A stretch of 64,000 nt of DNA from CAZLLE01 sp964560425 (GTDB lineage Bacteria > Campylobacterota > Campylobacteria > Campylobacterales > QNZT01), in contig CAZLLE010000011.1 of the NCBI GenBank assembly GCA_964560425.1, positions 25,876 through 89,875 of the forward strand, written 5' to 3'. The notes below the pieces were generated by a model. It saw only the letters and a list, made by a program, of their open reading frames with translations, had not been told where the DNA came from and searched no databases. Below are positions 10,374 through 18,837 of the stretch, piece by piece; position 1 is the stretch's first letter, and every line of letters begins with the position of its first letter. The position numbers and the translations under genes were made by a program.

Positions 10374-11528
10374 TTATACTACCCCCTTACATACTGTATT
10401 TAATATTTTTGCCTCTTTAGGATCAAAAATTACTAAATCAGCTATATATCCCTCTTCTACTTTTCCAATATTTTTCAAACCTAAAATTTTAGCAGGATTA
10501 AAACTAATCATCTCACTAAGTTTAGACAAGGAGATAATTCCACTCTCAACCAAAGATCTATAACATATAGATAAAAAGTTTTCCATAGCATCAATACCAT
10601 AAGCCGCATCAGCAAAAGGTACATCTTTATATACTATTGATTTAGGAGAGTGTAAAGATGTGATTGTATCAATCTTTCCACTTTTAAGATCTTCTATTAA
10701 CATTAATCTCTCTTTTTCATCTCTCAATGGTGGATGAATTTTTGATGTAGTATTAAAATCTAAACATGCACTATCATTTAATATTAGATGATGAATTGAA
10801 ACTTCTGTATAAAGATTGGGGTTATTACTTTTTGCTTTATTGATAATATCCAAAGATTTACTAAGCGAGAGTGATTGAAAAAGCACTTTTGATTGATAAT
10901 ATTCAGCCATTGCACAAACACGAGCAACTGAACTAATCTCTCCAACTTTACTTATCCCCAAAAGCCCCAACTTTGCAGAAATATCTCCCTCATTCATAAC
11001 TCCATCATCATTGAGAGAGGGATCATCACAAAAACAGAAAAATGGAACACTCTTCATATTTGAATATTGTAAAATTCTTCGTATCAAATTACTACTAATA
11101 GATGAACTCTCTTGGATAAACTCAGCACCCTTATTAATCAATCTAGAGATATTATATAATCTATCTTCATCTACTGCCTTTACACCCAATACAACAGGAG
11201 AGGAGCTCTCTATAATCTCATTTAAAAGCTCCATAAATGTTGCATTATTTGCCATTGGCTCAAAATTAGGCATTAGAGCAAAAGAGGTAATACCACTTCT
11301 AAGAGCTTTTTGTTGCAATCGACTTATATGTGACATACTCAACATATTATCTTTAAGTGATACATTTAGATCAACAATACCAGCTAAAACATAAGCTTCA
11401 TTAACATCAATAACACTACTCACATCAGAACAATCTATATTTTTAACAATCTGTATAATCTTTGAATCTTCTATTTTTATATCATACACTTCATCATTAG
11501 CTAATCTACAATTTTTTAGTACTAACAC
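10374..11528 (-). CDS. Dihydroorotase-like protein lacking catalytic residues
   Basis: 384 aa, clearly of the class I dihydroorotase/amidohydrolase fold (GIVDL near 51, LMPN at 85, GKVEEGYIADLVIFD-type ending). Yet the metal-binding HxH after GIVD is NVS (55-57), the usual histidine segment is FQSLSLSK (218), and the catalytic TDHAPH region reads TSLHSP (290-295). Only the HH in VSIHHLIL is kept. Such non-catalytic homologues (PyrC'/PyrX) act as structural partners of aspartate transcarbamoylase PyrB in some bacteria, which is the most likely role here. A true dihydroorotase should lie elsewhere in the genome. Confidence 0.85.
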   Translation of the reverse strand: MLVLKNCRLANDEVYDIKIEDSKIIQIVKNIDCSDVSSVIDVNEAYVLAGIVDLNVSLKDNMLSMSHISRLQQKALRSGITSFALMPNFEPMANNATFMELLNEIIESSSPVVLGVKAVDEDRLYNISRLINKGAEFIQESSSISSNLIRRILQYSNMKSVPFFCFCDDPSLNDDGVMNEGDISAKLGLLGISKVGEISSVARVCAMAEYYQSKVLFQSLSLSKSLDIINKAKSNNPNLYTEVSIHHLILNDSACLDFNTTSKIHPPLRDEKERLMLIEDLKSGKIDTITSLHSPKSIVYKDVPFADAAYGIDAMENFLSICYRSLVESGIISLSKLSEMISFNPAKILGLKNIGKVEEGYIADLVIFDPKEAKILNTVCKGVV

Positions 11529-11578
11529 ATCTAACTCCTTAAAAAAACATGTTATCCAAAAAGATAATTAAATTTCGA

Positions 11579-11584
11579 TATAAT
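11579..11584 (+). promoter_or_regulatory. -10 element of the ppiB promoter
   Basis: TATAAT preceded by CGA, 30 nt upstream of the ppiB ATG. Campylobacterota sigma-70 promoters typically have a strong -10 and weak -35, as here. Confidence 0.6.
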
Positions 11585-11613
11585 GCTCCCCAAATTTTTA
11601 AAAAGGTAATTTA

Positions 11614-12105
11614 ATGTCATTAAAAGTATATGATTATTCACAAGAAGAGTTAAATAAGTTTCAATATGCAGTTGTTCATACAAATAAAGGAGATATTACT
11701 CTAAAACTATATGTAGATGAAGTAGCTAATACTGTTGCAAACTTTGCAACTTTGGCAAACGATGGTTTTTACAATGATAAAATATTTCATAGAGTAATCC
11801 CTGGATTTATGGCTCAAGGCGGTTGCCCTCTTGGTACTGGTACAGGAGGACCTGATTGGTCAATTGCATGTGAATGTGATAAAAATACACATAAACATGT
11901 AAAAGGTACTATATCAATGGCTCATGCAGGACCAAATACGGGTGGAAGTCAATTTTTTATCTGTTTTGTAAATTGTCCTCATCTTGATGGTGTTCATACA
12001 GTTTTTGGTGGAATTGAGAGTGATGATAGTGAAAGCTTCAAAGTTTTAGACTCTATTGAAGGTCATGATACTATTAAATCTATTGAGATTAAAGAGAGTA
12101 AATAA
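11614..12105 (+). CDS. ppiB: Peptidyl-prolyl cis-trans isomerase, cyclophilin type
   Basis: 163 aa without a signal peptide, so cytoplasmic. It speeds proline isomerisation during protein folding. Cyclophilin hallmarks are FHRVIPGFMAQGG (catalytic Arg), GTISMAHAGPNTGGSQFFICF and HTVFGGI. An AAAAAGG ribosome site precedes the ATG. It is a single-gene unit that converges with the cytochrome gene; the stops are only 1 bp apart and no terminator is visible. Confidence 0.95.
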   Translation: MSLKVYDYSQEELNKFQYAVVHTNKGDITLKLYVDEVANTVANFATLANDGFYNDKIFHRVIPGFMAQGGCPLGTGTGGPDWSIACECDKNTHKHVKGTISMAHAGPNTGGSQFFICFVNCPHLDGVHTVFGGIESDDSESFKVLDSIEGHDTIKSIEIKESK

Positions 12106-12106
12106 T

Positions 12107-12637
12107 TTATCTCATCATATTGGACTTTGCTCCAATATGATCTTCCATTATATCTATAGTTTGTCTCAAAAATTCTTCTCTCTTTTGCATACCCAATAAC
12201 CTCTTTTTTGTAAGATCAGGATAATTTCCATTTAACCCTTTACCATCATCTCCATGACACCCTCCACAAATACTTGTATAGAACATTTGAGCATCTTTAG
12301 GATACTCTTCATCACACTTTTGATTAGAGAGAGTAAGTACAAAACATGCTATTTTGGGAGCATCTTCTGCTGATGCAAAACCAGTTTGCATCACTCCGCC
12401 TCTAAATCCAAGAGTTTTTGATCCATGATTGATAATATCTATAATATAATTTTTTTTATACAAAGGAGTATCTATTTTTGAAAGTTCATCTTTGAGAGAG
12501 GGGAGTTTTTCTAATTCTCGTTGACAAACTTCACATTTAGTTTTCTCTTGTCCATTGTCATGTATATTTTTTTTCTGAGAATTATATATACCATAAAATA
12601 TAATCAAGAGAAAAACTAAAAAGAAAAGTTTATGCAT
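12107..12637 (-). CDS. Membrane-anchored monohaem cytochrome c
   Basis: 176 aa with an N-terminal hydrophobic anchor (about 3-18). One haem-binding CGGCH motif occurs in MFYTSICGGCHGDDGKG, followed by a short C-terminal domain containing two methionines (NMMR) that could supply the axial ligand. An earlier CEVC pair is not a haem site. A ribosome site GGAGTATT precedes ATG. It starts 9 bp after the copper-receptor stop, so the two are co-transcribed; a role in periplasmic electron transfer tied to copper supply (for example to a copper-containing reductase) is a guess. Confidence 0.8.
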   Translation of the reverse strand: MHKLFFLVFLLIIFYGIYNSQKKNIHDNGQEKTKCEVCQRELEKLPSLKDELSKIDTPLYKKNYIIDIINHGSKTLGFRGGVMQTGFASAEDAPKIACFVLTLSNQKCDEEYPKDAQMFYTSICGGCHGDDGKGLNGNYPDLTKKRLLGMQKREEFLRQTIDIMEDHIGAKSNMMR

Positions 12638-12646
12638 AATACTCCA

Positions 12647-14722
12647 CTAAAATTTATAACTTCCATTGATATAAAAATATCTACCTGGTTCATTAAAGAG
12701 CATAATATTATCAATAGCACTTCCTGTAGTAATAAGTGTTAAATCTTTGTAAGTATTGGTCGTTGTGTATGTCTCATCTAATATATTATCCACACCAAAA
12801 ACTAGACTAAGACCATTATCAAAATCTTTATTTACTTTTAGATTAAATGTTGTATATCCATCCAATGCTTGTTCGCCATTGTCACTATCAAAATCTTCCC
12901 AATCAGCAACAGAAGTCATAGTAAGTTTAGAAGATAGTGTATCATCATAATCATAATTAAGCCCTATAATCGCTTTTAGTGGTGAGATATCTGCCAAATC
13001 TTTATCACTTAATCCTTGTTGTAGATCATCTTTCTCTCCCTTTTTATAAGATATTCCATAATCTATATAAAAGCTATCTGTTGCCAAATAGGCACCACTA
13101 ATCTCTGCACCATAAATAGTAGCATCAATATTTTCAAATATATTTTTATTTTTAGAGCTATTTATATAAATATAATCTTCCAACATTGAATAGAATAGTT
13201 TTGTTTTGATACTAAAACTATCATAAACTTTTTCAAATCCCAAATCAATTTCATAGTTTGTTGTCTGATCAAGAGAGGGTGTCCCAATAAGCGTATTTTC
13301 ATCTGGTGACATAGATGACATAAAATATAACTCTCTAGGATCTGGAACTCTTGAAGATTTACCAACTCCAACAAAATATCTCAAATCATTACCCATATTG
13401 ATAGTAGCAAAGACATTTGCACTCAAAGCATTATAATCATTCTCTTGATAATTTCCACCATTTTCGATGGTTGTATCATCATATCTAGCACCAAAATCAA
13501 TATCTATATTATCAATGGAGTAGTTCGATTTTAAGAAGATTGCCATATTATCTGTGATGACATCATTTAAACTTCTTTTTATTTGACCTTTACTTCCTCC
13601 TGCTGGAAATTTCATATAATCTCCACCTACATCTTTATAATATTGACCATCCCACTCTCTCTTGCTTCCATCAAGTCCTATAGTAAAATTTGCATATAGA
13701 GCATCAAAACTATTTTTGATCTTTACTCCTTGAATTTTTGTAGTTAAATGGTTAGTAATATTTCCATAAGGTTTACCTGTTTTGGGATTTGTAGCTACCG
13801 CTTTTTTACGATACTCTATGGACATAGGATGATCTACCTCAGAATCATAGTATTGAAAGTCTAATACTTTAGAAAAAGCGGATAAATTTCTAATCTGATA
13901 CTCAACATTGATAAGATCAGAGTCATCATAAATAGCATCCATTTTAGAAGATGGATATAGTACATCATCACTTCTATTTCCTGTAAAACTGAGCTTTATA
14001 TCTTGATCTTCTGTAATAGCAGCAACTATTTTTGCCATAAAAGTTGTTTTTTCAAAAGCATCTTTGGAGGCATATCTAGATTGATATTGAGTTCCCTCAC
14101 TCGTTGTTCCTACTGTTGCATTTATAAGTTGTTGATTAAAATCGTTACCATCTCCATCCTCATACTGCTCACCCTTCTCTTTTGCTCCACTAATAAGGAG
14201 TTTAATTTTTTCATTACCTCCACTCAAAGTAACTGAAGCTTTTTGATATCCAAAACTACCAAGACTCAACCCAATTTTACCACCAAATCCCTCTTGTGGT
14301 TCTTGAGTAATGATATTTACAACCCCACTCAAAGTTCCAAAATTCTCTACATCAAAAGGTCCCTCTTGAACTTGTACATTATCGACTAAATTTGTAGCAA
14401 CATGAGAAGTTGGCGGATCCATTCTATTTACACATGCACCACATACTTTAGTACCATCAATGATAATATTAATGTTATCTCTCTTCTGTCCTCGAAGAAT
14501 AATATCATTAGCAATACCACTTCTTCTAATCAATGTAACACTCGGTATATTTTTACCCAACGCCTCTGCTAAATCAGCAGATTTTATCTCTTGGGCACTT
14601 ACATCTTTGACACTAATAGTATTAACTCTCTCCTCGATAGTAACCTTATCCATACTGATACTATCACTTCCAAAAGCGATACTACTCATTGCAAACAGAA
14701 GTACTGCACTATATTTAAACAT
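12647..14722 (-). CDS. TonB-dependent receptor, OprC/NosA-like copper receptor
   Basis: 691 aa: signal peptide (1-18), plug domain (about 25-140) and a 22-strand-type barrel ending in aromatic FYINGSYKF. The plug carries C97-x-x-x-M101 followed by DPPTSHV, and the barrel carries H298-P-M300. A CxxxM plus HxM set is the copper-binding site known from Pseudomonas OprC/NosA, so copper uptake is the best call rather than a siderophore. The start has a near-perfect AGGAGGAATGAA ribosome site. A perfect tandem 11-bp repeat sits in its promoter. The downstream partner is a cytochrome c gene. Confidence 0.88.
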   Translation of the reverse strand: MFKYSAVLLFAMSSIAFGSDSISMDKVTIEERVNTISVKDVSAQEIKSADLAEALGKNIPSVTLIRRSGIANDIILRGQKRDNINIIIDGTKVCGACVNRMDPPTSHVATNLVDNVQVQEGPFDVENFGTLSGVVNIITQEPQEGFGGKIGLSLGSFGYQKASVTLSGGNEKIKLLISGAKEKGEQYEDGDGNDFNQQLINATVGTTSEGTQYQSRYASKDAFEKTTFMAKIVAAITEDQDIKLSFTGNRSDDVLYPSSKMDAIYDDSDLINVEYQIRNLSAFSKVLDFQYYDSEVDHPMSIEYRKKAVATNPKTGKPYGNITNHLTTKIQGVKIKNSFDALYANFTIGLDGSKREWDGQYYKDVGGDYMKFPAGGSKGQIKRSLNDVITDNMAIFLKSNYSIDNIDIDFGARYDDTTIENGGNYQENDYNALSANVFATINMGNDLRYFVGVGKSSRVPDPRELYFMSSMSPDENTLIGTPSLDQTTNYEIDLGFEKVYDSFSIKTKLFYSMLEDYIYINSSKNKNIFENIDATIYGAEISGAYLATDSFYIDYGISYKKGEKDDLQQGLSDKDLADISPLKAIIGLNYDYDDTLSSKLTMTSVADWEDFDSDNGEQALDGYTTFNLKVNKDFDNGLSLVFGVDNILDETYTTTNTYKDLTLITTGSAIDNIMLFNEPGRYFYINGSYKF

Positions 14723-14745
14723 TTCATTCCTCCTAAAAGAGAAAT

Positions 14746-14777
14746 AGTATAAAAAATCTGTTAATTATCTGTTAATT
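14746..14777 (-). promoter_or_regulatory. Copper-receptor promoter with tandem 11-bp repeats
   Basis: Two perfect copies of ATCTGTTAATT (14756-14766, 14767-14777, plus-strand reading) lie directly upstream of a TATACT -10 hexamer (14751-14746, minus strand). An 11-bp direct repeat next to the -10 is the binding layout of OmpR/PhoB-type regulators, so the receptor is probably controlled by a response regulator. Confidence 0.6.
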
Positions 14778-14844
14778 TTTGAAGAGTAAGTAAAAAAAAA
14801 TTAAATATTTGTATTGAGACTAGCAAACGAAGAGTAGAAAAATT

Positions 14845-14870
14845 AAACAGCACCTAAAAAGGCACTGTTT
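14845..14870 (-). terminator. Terminator after hpf
   Basis: In the minus-strand transcript this forms an 11-bp stem with a 4-nt loop. The two positions that look mismatched in DNA become G-U wobbles only in minus-strand RNA, and AATTTTT follows. The directionality fits hpf termination just past its stop at 14877. Confidence 0.7.
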
Positions 14871-14876
14871 AAACTA

Positions 14877-15419
14877 TTAATAAAGACCGTATTTATTATC
14901 GTTTCTTTTGTGAAGAACTCGAAGTTGATCATCTTTATCATTAAAAACAAAAAATTGTTTATTACTATCTTTTAGCATCTCTAATGCCTCTTCAATAGAC
15001 ATAGGTTTATAAATCTCCAATTCCATTGGTACAATTTCATCAGCCTCACCTTCAGCATCAAAAGATTGCTCAGCCTCAACAATAGCCAACTCAGCAACTT
15101 CGCTAAGTTTTGTAGCTTTGTGTCCTTTTATTTTATCATGGTGCCTTCTTAAGACTTTTTGAGCTCTATCACTTGCAATATCAATTGCCGCGTACATATC
15201 TTTATCGTTTTGTTTTATAACTATCGTATCTTTATGAGGAAGATTAATAGTAAATTCAACACTAAAACCTTTCTTGCCCCCTCTATCATTACCCGAAACA
15301 ACGACTCTTGTAGAGATAATATCCAAATTATATTTCTTTAATCCCTCTACTACACCTTCGATATGCGTTTTAATCGCATCTGTTAAATCAAGTTGTCTTC
15401 CGACTAGACTTAAGTTCAT
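14877..15419 (-). CDS. hpf: Ribosome hibernation-promoting factor, long form
   Basis: 180 aa. The N-terminal RaiA/HPF domain (1-100) opens MNLSLVGRQLDLTDAIKTHI; after a variable linker the C-terminal HPF dimerisation domain (about 125-180) includes YKPMSIEEALEML and FFVFNDKD. Long HPF dimerises 70S ribosomes into inactive 100S particles in starvation. Promoter: TATAAT at 15457-15452, 33 nt upstream of ATG; ribosome site AGAAGGAGAAAG. It follows the pilin-like genes but has its own promoter and terminator. Confidence 0.95.
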   Translation of the reverse strand: MNLSLVGRQLDLTDAIKTHIEGVVEGLKKYNLDIISTRVVVSGNDRGGKKGFSVEFTINLPHKDTIVIKQNDKDMYAAIDIASDRAQKVLRRHHDKIKGHKATKLSEVAELAIVEAEQSFDAEGEADEIVPMELEIYKPMSIEEALEMLKDSNKQFFVFNDKDDQLRVLHKRNDNKYGLY

Positions 15420-15451
15420 ATCTTTCTCCTTCTGGAATAAATATACTTAAC

Positions 15452-15457
15452 ATTATA
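15452..15457 (-). promoter_or_regulatory. -10 element of hpf promoter
   Basis: TATAAT preceded by TTGA on the minus strand, 33 nt upstream of the hpf start. A small perfect inverted repeat (TTTTAAC-ATTT-GTTAAAA, 15469-15486) lies immediately upstream and may be an operator or the weak end of the pilin operon. Confidence 0.5.
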
Positions 15458-15520
15458 TCAAGTAAACATTTTAACATTTGTTAAAAAGGCATTATAGTTA
15501 TTTATGTCTTTAATTTAAAA

Positions 15521-15970
15521 TTATGGTTTTTGAATAGTTCTTCTATGTAATCTAATTGGCTCACTAATTTGTGTATAGAGTTGATTAACTTGTACAATAG
15601 TATCCATAATAACTGTGAGATTTGATTCAGGTGTACTCAAATTATTATCATCCCCCGAAGCACCACATGAGGCAGGTAAATTGGTACCTAAATATGAAAT
15701 AGTAATATTTGCTTCATGAGTATGATTTGGTGGAGCTACAGGATAAGCTATATTAATTTTTTGTATACAATCCACACTATTATCATGAGCAGAAATTGCC
15801 AAAAGAGCATACTCTGTAGCACTTCTTAATAGTAATGATGCCTGTTCTTTTAGATAGATATCTGTCGTACTCTTTACAGAAGTTGAAGATAGAGACATCA
15901 TCATAGCCATCAAAGATGAAACCACCACCAAAATAATGATTGCCGTAATAAGACCAAAACCTTTTCTCAT
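15521..15970 (-). CDS. Prepilin-like protein (minor pseudopilin)
   Basis: 149 aa. It starts MRKGFGLITAIIILVVVSS: a short basic leader, G-F cleavage context and a hydrophobic helix of type IV pilin or type II secretion pseudopilin style, though the +5 Glu is not present. That makes it GspK-like or a minor component. Third of three adjacent prepilin-like genes; its ATG overlaps the upstream stop (TGATG). The C-terminal half has one Cys pair region (SVDC ... PASCG) that could form a disulfide. Function within a pilus, transformation or secretion apparatus is not determinable here. Confidence 0.75.
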   Translation of the reverse strand: MRKGFGLITAIIILVVVSSLMAMMMSLSSTSVKSTTDIYLKEQASLLLRSATEYALLAISAHDNSVDCIQKINIAYPVAPPNHTHEANITISYLGTNLPASCGASGDDNNLSTPESNLTVIMDTIVQVNQLYTQISEPIRLHRRTIQKP

Positions 15971-16875
15971 CAAAAAACCGCCTTCTCTTTACAAAATCCA
16001 ACTGGTTCTCCTGTAAGATTTCCATCTCTCATACAGAGTTTTATTCTCAAAGTTTTTCCAATTTGTAAAAATCTAAAAGTACTTACATGTTCTGCCAATA
16101 CTGATTTACTTATATTAACATCACGAAACTCTTCACCCTCCCATGGCTGATAATTATAATATAGTGTCAAATTAAAATCATCAGAACTCCCTTCTGGTCT
16201 AATAGCATAGGCACTCCAAGCCAAATAATATTGTTCACAAATATCTTTTTTACCTTGTTGAATAGGATTAAACTCCAAAATATCATTTGAACCAGTTTGA
16301 GAAGAGACCATCAATGTATTATTAAAATCGACAAGATTTTTTACATTATAATCCAGACCATATTTACTAATATTAAGATCTCTTTTACATTTAAAAATGA
16401 GAGTAGGTTTATCTTTTGTACTATCATTTAGATCAACTTCACCATAAGAGAGAGCAGATATTATAGAAGATGCCACCCCCAAAGATGAACCTTGTGTCTT
16501 TACCTGAGATCCATTTGTATCAGAATTTTCTACATCTATAAAACCACTCCACCCATTACTATCAAAACTCTCATTATCATAACCTATCCACTCCAAGACA
16601 CTGTAGGCCCCTGTAATATCAGTATCTGATAAATTTTTGACACTATTACTAGTATCAATTCTAGCAATGGCTGTATCCTTAATACGATATTGCAATCTTT
16701 TGGTAATCTGATCCAAAACTAACTCTGTTTTTTGTTGCAAATCATTAACCAATTTAGATCTTATATAGCCACTATACATATGAGATAGTATATCAGTTCC
16801 AATCATCCCAACAATACCCAAAATGATAATAACCATCACAATTTCAACAAGGGTAAAAGCTGCTCTTTTTTTCAT
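15970..16875 (-). CDS. Prepilin-type N-terminal cleavage protein
   Basis: 301 aa with a canonical prepilin leader: MKKRAAFTLVEIVMVIIILG, cut between Ala and Phe, with the conserved +5 Glu. The hydrophobic stalk helix is followed by an unrecognised globular domain. Size suggests a minor pilin/pseudopilin (GspJ-like by length). Translational coupling on both sides (TAATG upstream, TGATG downstream) ties it to the neighbouring prepilins, all exported and processed by PilD-type peptidase and assembled in the inner membrane. Confidence 0.82.
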   Translation of the reverse strand: MKKRAAFTLVEIVMVIIILGIVGMIGTDILSHMYSGYIRSKLVNDLQQKTELVLDQITKRLQYRIKDTAIARIDTSNSVKNLSDTDITGAYSVLEWIGYDNESFDSNGWSGFIDVENSDTNGSQVKTQGSSLGVASSIISALSYGEVDLNDSTKDKPTLIFKCKRDLNISKYGLDYNVKNLVDFNNTLMVSSQTGSNDILEFNPIQQGKKDICEQYYLAWSAYAIRPEGSSDDFNLTLYYNYQPWEGEEFRDVNISKSVLAEHVSTFRFLQIGKTLRIKLCMRDGNLTGEPVGFCKEKAVF

Positions 16876-17567
16876 TACTTCTCCCTCTCATAAAGCCTAG
16901 ATTGACCAATATTACATGTAAATGATCTAAAAAGAAAAGATTGATTTCGTCCACCACTAGCTGTAGCTGTAAGCTCTATCATTTTAATATTTGTACTTTT
17001 TAAAGAAGAGAGAAGAAATTTTTGAGTTACATCAAAAGTAACATTTATCTCTGTATTATTATAATCTACTGAGTTAATATTTAAATAACTTACTTGTGTA
17101 CTTAAATTCAAATCCACATCCAAATAATCTAATGAAGATAAGGTTGAACCAACAGTAGCACTAACTACTACACTCTGTCCATGAAAATCATCAACATCAT
17201 CTAATCCACCCTCTATTGCAGAAGTAGGATAAACAGGAGTATCAAACATTCTTCTTCTAAGATTTGCAAAAACATGCCCTCTTCGTCTAATGCCACTACC
17301 ACTTCTATTAAGATCACTCGCCCCATTGGTCACATCCAATGCTCTAATAACACTCATAGAGCCTATAGTATCTGTAGAGTTTTCATCCCACTTAAATGAC
17401 AATATATTCCCCATTTTAGTTCGTGCAGCAAGGATTGATTCTTGAACAAGTGCAAAAGAGTCACTTTTTGAGCTTTGTTGTAACATCAGAGGAATACTCA
17501 TAAGAGAAATTGCAATAATCACAATCGCCAATACAAGTTCAATAAGACTAAAACCTTCTCTTTTCAT
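16875..17567 (-). CDS. Prepilin-type N-terminal cleavage protein
   Basis: About 230 aa beginning MKREGFSLIELVLAIVIIAIS, a textbook type IV prepilin/pseudopilin leader with G/F cleavage and +5 Glu. I use the ATG at 17567 rather than an in-frame start 11 codons upstream because the leader peptide should be short and basic, and AGGGTG lies just ahead of it. First of the three prepilin genes; a small hairpin (17573-17589) separates it from the LolC/E-type permease gene, with which it may be co-transcribed. Confidence 0.82.
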   Translation of the reverse strand: MKREGFSLIELVLAIVIIAISLMSIPLMLQQSSKSDSFALVQESILAARTKMGNILSFKWDENSTDTIGSMSVIRALDVTNGASDLNRSGSGIRRRGHVFANLRRRMFDTPVYPTSAIEGGLDDVDDFHGQSVVVSATVGSTLSSLDYLDVDLNLSTQVSYLNINSVDYNNTEINVTFDVTQKFLLSSLKSTNIKMIELTATASGGRNQSFLFRSFTCNIGQSRLYEREK

Positions 17568-17617
17568 ACATGCACCCTTTATTAGGGTGTATATCGACAA
17601 AAAAGAGAGTTATTTAA

Positions 17618-18823
17618 CTACTCATTTCTTAATGTAGACAAAACATCAATATCTGTAGCTTTTTTGGCAGGGTAAAATGATGAAAGCAGAACTATAACAA
17701 TAGCCCCAATCATAATAGATACAAAATCATAAGTCGATAGATCAAGTGGTAATTTGGAAGTACCATATACATCAGCAGGAAGAGAGATAATATCAAATCT
17801 AGTAAGCAAAAACATTCCTAAAAATCCCAAAAATGTACCAAAAAGTATACCAGCACCACCAATAACAGAACCTAAAGTAAAAAATGCCTTTTTAATCTCA
17901 TCTTTACTTGTACCCAAAGATAATAAAAGAGCAATTTCTCTTCTTCTATTCATAACCGTCATCAATAAAGAGCTAATAATATTCAAAGAAGCCACTAAAA
18001 TAATCAACATCAATACTACAAAAAGAGCCTTTTTTTCCATCTCCATAGCTGAAAAAAGATTGCCATTTTGTTGCCACCAACCAACAACACCTAAATATTG
18101 AGGTAAAAATGCTTTTATCTCCTCAATATCTTGAAGAGGATTGGCACTACTCACATGAATACCATCATAAACACCCTTATCCATTTTCAAAACTTTTGAT
18201 AGGGCTTCTATATCGGTATATAAGTAGGCTTGATCATAAGCTTGCATACCAGAAGTAAAATAGCCTTTGTATTTGAATCGCTTCATAATAGGGATCAAAG
18301 AGAAACCAGAGGGTTGAGATTGTGTAAAAATAAGAGTTACTTTATCATTCAACTCAAGAAGGTAATTATCACTAATACCTTTTCCTGTAATTATCTCAAA
18401 CCTACTAACCTCTTTATCGACCATTGCCTCTTTGATAATATAGTTAATACGACTCTCTTTCTCAAAATTCACACCAAATATCATTCCCCCATCCATTTTA
18501 TCACCCTTTTTTAGGATAACTTGAGAAGATATATAGGGGCTAAATATATAATTGGGAAATTTCTCTTCTAATGCACTCAAAGAGTAACGATCAACTTTTT
18601 GATCTCCTCTTGGTAAAATAGTCATAGGATAACTCATGGTTGATATTTTTGTTTTAAACTCTTTGGCTGAACCATTCATGACAGCCATAGCAATAATCAA
18701 GACCATCAACCCAATAGATACCCCTAAAAATGCCAAAATGGCACTAATAGAGATAAAAGGTTGGCTTTTATCAAAGCGTAAATATTTTTTAACTAAGTAG
18801 GTTACTAAACTTTTATTTTTCAC
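17618..18823 (-). CDS. LolC/LolE-type lipoprotein-releasing permease
   Basis: 401 aa inner-membrane subunit of the LolCDE ABC transporter, which extracts outer-membrane lipoproteins and hands them to LolA. It has an N-terminal helix after a short basic start, a periplasmic MacB-like core (about 50-240) and three C-terminal FtsX-type helices (about 265-390). Motifs include LVTYLVKKYLRFDK and LLMTVMNRRREIALL. Campylobacterota often have one permease rather than a LolC/LolE pair, so I avoid choosing a symbol. It follows secA by 14 bp; lolA is divergent on the other side of secA. Confidence 0.9.
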   Translation of the reverse strand: MKNKSLVTYLVKKYLRFDKSQPFISISAILAFLGVSIGLMVLIIAMAVMNGSAKEFKTKISTMSYPMTILPRGDQKVDRYSLSALEEKFPNYIFSPYISSQVILKKGDKMDGGMIFGVNFEKESRINYIIKEAMVDKEVSRFEIITGKGISDNYLLELNDKVTLIFTQSQPSGFSLIPIMKRFKYKGYFTSGMQAYDQAYLYTDIEALSKVLKMDKGVYDGIHVSSANPLQDIEEIKAFLPQYLGVVGWWQQNGNLFSAMEMEKKALFVVLMLIILVASLNIISSLLMTVMNRRREIALLLSLGTSKDEIKKAFFTLGSVIGGAGILFGTFLGFLGMFLLTRFDIISLPADVYGTSKLPLDLSTYDFVSIMIGAIVIVLLSSFYPAKKATDIDVLSTLRNE

Positions 18824-18837
18824 ATTTTACCTATTGT

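Noticed and set aside
12525..12545. CEVC motif in the cytochrome gene as a second haem site
   Set aside because: The following residue is Gln, not His, so it is not CxxCH.
13162..13374. 70-codon frame inside the copper receptor, same strand
   Set aside because: Alternate frame of an intact TonB receptor; no start signal.
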